A stretch of DNA of 20,950 nt from a virus, in the IMG/VR virus record IMGVR_UViG_3300031963_009209, positions 1 to 20,950 of that record. One strand, given 5' to 3'. The position numbers and the translations under genes were made by a program. Below are positions 18,854 through 20,950 of this stretch, piece by piece (the first letter of the stretch is position 1; every line of letters begins with the position of its first letter). Under the pieces are notes generated by a model. The model saw only the letters and a program-made list of their open reading frames with translations, ran no database searches and had not been told where the DNA came from.

Positions 18854-20688
18854 ACCCCTCCGCTACAAGCCAATTGTTCAGCTCTGTTGGTATTATCCTC
18901 CATCTCTATAACTTTTGTCAAGTCAACTTCCTTAACAACCTTGTCAAGTTTCTCAAACTGCTCTTTTGAACAGTCTTCAAAAGGTGCTTGCTGGTATATA
19001 GTGTCTGAGAACGGGAGTAAACTTACAGCAGCATACTGGAATCTGTCGTTCCAAAGGCTGTGAAGCAGAATCTCAACTTCCTCAGGCTTGTAGTTGATGG
19101 TACAGCTAATGTTGTGAGTATTATCTCCCTGTCTATGCCCCGGAACTACCCAGTTATTATAATAATGCTTAACTCTGTTAAAAAGGTCTGTTGCGGTCTC
19201 TCCATGCCTAGTGATAGCTCCGGCTGGAGATTCTTGTGGAATAGTCACAACTACTCCGCTCGGAGAGAAGATATCGTCCTCAACAAGCTCAGGAACAACC
19301 TTCATCAAGTACCTAGCCAATTCGTCGTCCTTGTTCATTCTTACTCGTCTGAGGTAATAATCCGAGTGCCTTGCGTGAATTCCAGAGCTAGATCCAAGCA
19401 CACAACTGGCAGTGCCTTCTGGCTTAATCGCTGTTGTTCTTGTGGCAATGTTTGTTCCGATCTTTTTAGCGTACTTTTCATTAACTTCTAAAACTAGCTT
19501 GGCTGCTTTCTGAAGCTCGTCTCCAGACAAATTACTTGCGTCGGCAATTCCAGTAAATGAGCAGCCGATCAAAGCTTCGCTCTCTGTTACCGTCTTCCAT
19601 TTCTCACTTAAGTAAGGAAAATCAGTAAATCCAGCCTGTAAAGTTCCTAGCAGTGCTGAGGCGTAAACTCTATTGTGGAAATCCTTCTCGTTCTTTATTC
19701 CAGTGAGGTTAGTCGTGGTGAGATTACAAAACTGGTTTGATTGAAGTCCAATCTCTGCACACGGATTAGTTCCCCATTCAACGTTGTTTGTCCAGAAAAA
19801 TCCCGGCTCTCCAGCGTTAGAAGCAATGCACATGTCATAAACATTTTTAAACTCTTCAAAAGTCGTTTCACCTCTCGGAAGAACGGCTGAGTTGTTTGCT
19901 CTTGCTCTGTGAGGGTAACGCTCCCACCAAGAACCGTGCTTAGAAGTTAGCATTGAGTTATCATCTCTGTCAAACAAAGATATAAGAGCCGCTCTACGAA
20001 TTCCCCCAGAAAGAACACAGTCTGCGATTAAACAAATAATGTCGTGAACTTCTATGGAAGAGAGTTTTCTGCCTATTGCAAACTTAAGCATCTCTTCAAC
20101 CTTCTCTAGCATTTTTTTCAGAGGTTCAGGACCGGGAGCTTTTGCTCCAGTGGTAACAAGGTAAGATCCCTTTTGTCTAACTTTAGAAAAGTCGAAAATA
20201 GGTCTGATTGAACCAAAGAAGTAAGCTGACATCAATTGGTTGAGAGACTCTGCCCACCCTTCAATGGAGTCGTGAACCACGTAAATTCCCTCTTCTTTAG
20301 GTTTTCTCAAGCTTGGTAGTTGATTTACGTGATGCCTTTGCACAGAATATCCGAAACCTGTTCCAGACAAAAGCAAAAATAAAGCCTCAGCAAAGATCCT
20401 CGGATAGGTGATATTGGCAAAAGAGCAGTTAAAAATTCTAACGTTATTTCTAAAGATAGCCTCGCCTCCAAACTGGAGAGATCTCATAGATGGCATTACG
20501 TTAAAATCATGAACTTGTTTAAAAGCTTTGATAATGTCTCTGCTGAGTTTTGGATATTTCTCCAGATACATCGTCAAGTTACGGTTTAAAGTTTCTTCTA
20601 AAGACTCTCTTCGATTAAATGCGCTTAAATGTTTTGCGTAAGTTCTATAAGCTACTAATTCGCTTAAAAACTTATTGGACTTGTTCAT
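18838..20688 (-). CDS. Class II (adenosylcobalamin-dependent) ribonucleoside-triphosphate reductase
   Basis: This 616-residue enzyme reduces ribonucleotides to deoxyribonucleotides using a B12-derived radical. Residues match the Lactobacillus leichmannii monomeric enzyme: Cys88 (equivalent to Cys119), then NPCAEI with Cys310, Glu312 and Cys321 (equivalent to 408, 410, 419, with identical spacing). The C-terminal pair Cys608/Cys613 in CSGGVC matches 731/736 and passes electrons from thioredoxin-like reductants. It is about 120 residues shorter than the bacterial enzyme. No intein or frameshift. GAGGAG precedes the ATG, with a candidate promoter just upstream. Because it needs coenzyme B12 and no oxygen, it suits hosts that make or take up cobalamin. 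Confidence 0.96.
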   Translation of the reverse strand: MNKSNKFLSELVAYRTYAKHLSAFNRRESLEETLNRNLTMYLEKYPKLSRDIIKAFKQVHDFNVMPSMRSLQFGGEAIFRNNVRIFNCSFANITYPRIFAEALFLLLSGTGFGYSVQRHHVNQLPSLRKPKEEGIYVVHDSIEGWAESLNQLMSAYFFGSIRPIFDFSKVRQKGSYLVTTGAKAPGPEPLKKMLEKVEEMLKFAIGRKLSSIEVHDIICLIADCVLSGGIRRAALISLFDRDDNSMLTSKHGSWWERYPHRARANNSAVLPRGETTFEEFKNVYDMCIASNAGEPGFFWTNNVEWGTNPCAEIGLQSNQFCNLTTTNLTGIKNEKDFHNRVYASALLGTLQAGFTDFPYLSEKWKTVTESEALIGCSFTGIADASNLSGDELQKAAKLVLEVNEKYAKKIGTNIATRTTAIKPEGTASCVLGSSSGIHARHSDYYLRRVRMNKDDELARYLMKVVPELVEDDIFSPSGVVVTIPQESPAGAITRHGETATDLFNRVKHYYNNWVVPGHRQGDNTHNISCTINYKPEEVEILLHSLWNDRFQYAAVSLLPFSDTIYQQAPFEDCSKEQFEKLDKVVKEVDLTKVIEMEDNTNRAEQLACSGGVCQII

Positions 20689-20714
20689 GCTACTCCTCGG
20701 TTAGTGGTAGGATT

Positions 20715-20743
20715 ATTTTAGCAGAATTAAAGATAAAAATCTA
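20715..20743 (-). promoter_or_regulatory. Candidate extended -10 promoter for the reductase
   Basis: On the minus strand, TAGATT (20743-20738) is followed by a 17-base spacer that ends in TGC, then TAAAAT (20720-20715), a five-of-six -10 with an extended TGn. The -35 matches consensus at only three positions. It fills the 55-base gap between the transglycosylase stop and the reductase, leaving a leader of about 20 bases with GAGGAG. Its form is like the candidate at 1745-1773. Confidence 0.45.
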
Positions 20744-20950
20744 TTAATTTTTAAGCTGAGACATAACTTTTTTGTAGTAAATAAAACTAGTTGGACGTTT
20801 AATTTTAGACCCCCCTTTTAATCCAGCGTTGTAGCAAACTAGCCAAGTATTATTTAGTTGATGCTTACACTTCTTTCTAGCCTGATTCAAAAGCTCAATC
20901 CCACGCTTTACGTTAGTGCATCCTTGGAATAATTGCTGTTGAGTTTCTGG
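20744..20950 (-). CDS. Lytic transglycosylase-like protein, C-terminal part (partial)
   Basis: The final 68 residues of a gene that begins outside the window. The visible part reads NVKRGIELLNQARKKCKHQ, then WLVCYNAGLKGGSK and a Tyr-rich end FIYYKKVMSQLKN. The N-x-x-x-G-x-x-x-L then A/C-Y-N-x-G pattern is the closing half of the SLT (goose-lysozyme-like) transglycosylase fold. Such proteins cut peptidoglycan strands and, in phages, often help DNA entry through the cell wall. The catalytic Glu would be in the missing N-terminal part, so the call rests on the tail only. Confidence 0.65.
   Translation of the reverse strand, partial: PETQQQLFQGCTNVKRGIELLNQARKKCKHQLNNTWLVCYNAGLKGGSKIKRPTSFIYYKKVMSQLKN

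Noticed and set aside
19060-19491. Plus-strand open frame of 143 codons
   Set aside because: It lies wholly antisense to the reductase, whose motifs are intact; the translated product shows no family features.
1-20950. tRNA genes, CRISPR array or insertion sequence
   Set aside because: No cloverleaf-like, spaced-repeat or transposase pattern was seen, and coding genes fill almost all of the sequence.

Overview
The window is a gene-packed piece of a bacteriophage (or prophage-derived viral) genome. Every gene I can support lies on the minus strand, so transcription runs from base 20950 towards base 1. I count 50 coding regions, including one cut off at each edge. Most neighbours overlap by 1 to 60 bases through ATGA, TAATG or TGATG junctions. 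No stretch without a gene exceeds 77 bases (1700-1776); the next largest gaps are 20689-20743 and 14611-14649. The DNA is clearly AT-rich by eye. I see no tRNA, rRNA, CRISPR array, insertion sequence or integrase. The gene set (family A polymerase, primase, helicase, Erf-type annealing protein, reductase, murein-cleaving enzymes, many tiny ORFs) fits a tailed phage. A signal peptide, a lipobox peptide and murein enzymes fit a bacterial host, but the sequence does not identify it.

Layout in transcription order. (1) 20950-18000: the end of a probable lytic transglycosylase, then, behind a candidate extended -10 promoter, a coenzyme B12-dependent (class II) ribonucleotide reductase, two unknown proteins and a 40-residue lipoprotein-like peptide. 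(2) 18017-14650: recombination module with a Cas4/RecB-like PD-(D/E)XK nuclease with four candidate Fe-S cysteines, an Erf single-strand annealing protein, and several small proteins. A GC-rich hairpin terminator at 14621-14645 closes this block. (3) 14610-8834: replication module with a DnaB/RecA-type (SF4) ATPase, an archaeo-eukaryotic-type primase and a 769-residue family A DNA polymerase with proofreading domain. Small probable beta-barrel proteins sit between these enzymes. (4) 8837-6000: small membrane proteins, zinc-ribbon and unknown proteins, and an M15-type peptidoglycan peptidase, likely including lysis functions. (5) 6003-1777: a stand-alone DEDD exonuclease with an N-terminal HTH, an HExxH metallopeptidase next to an HTH protein, a DUF3310 protein, a membrane-anchored Holliday-resolvase-like nuclease, an HNH endonuclease and a MazG/PRA-PH-like pyrophosphohydrolase. 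(6) 1773-1: a promoter-hairpin leader, an exported ClpP-like protease and two unknown genes, with the next gene starting at the edge.

Together the enzymes cover deoxynucleotide supply (reductase, nucleotide house-cleaning), initiation and unwinding (primase, helicase), synthesis (polymerase) and recombination (Erf, Cas4-like nuclease, resolvase-like nuclease). I see no ligase, recognisable SSB, capsid, terminase large subunit or tail gene, so structural genes must lie outside. The most interesting points are the exported ClpP-like protease, the polymerase carrying Leu at the position equivalent to E. coli Phe762 alongside a class II reductase, the run of small barrel-like proteins threaded through the replication genes, and the way downstream Shine-Dalgarno sites are written into the C-terminal codons of upstream genes, including the catalytic cysteine tail of the reductase.
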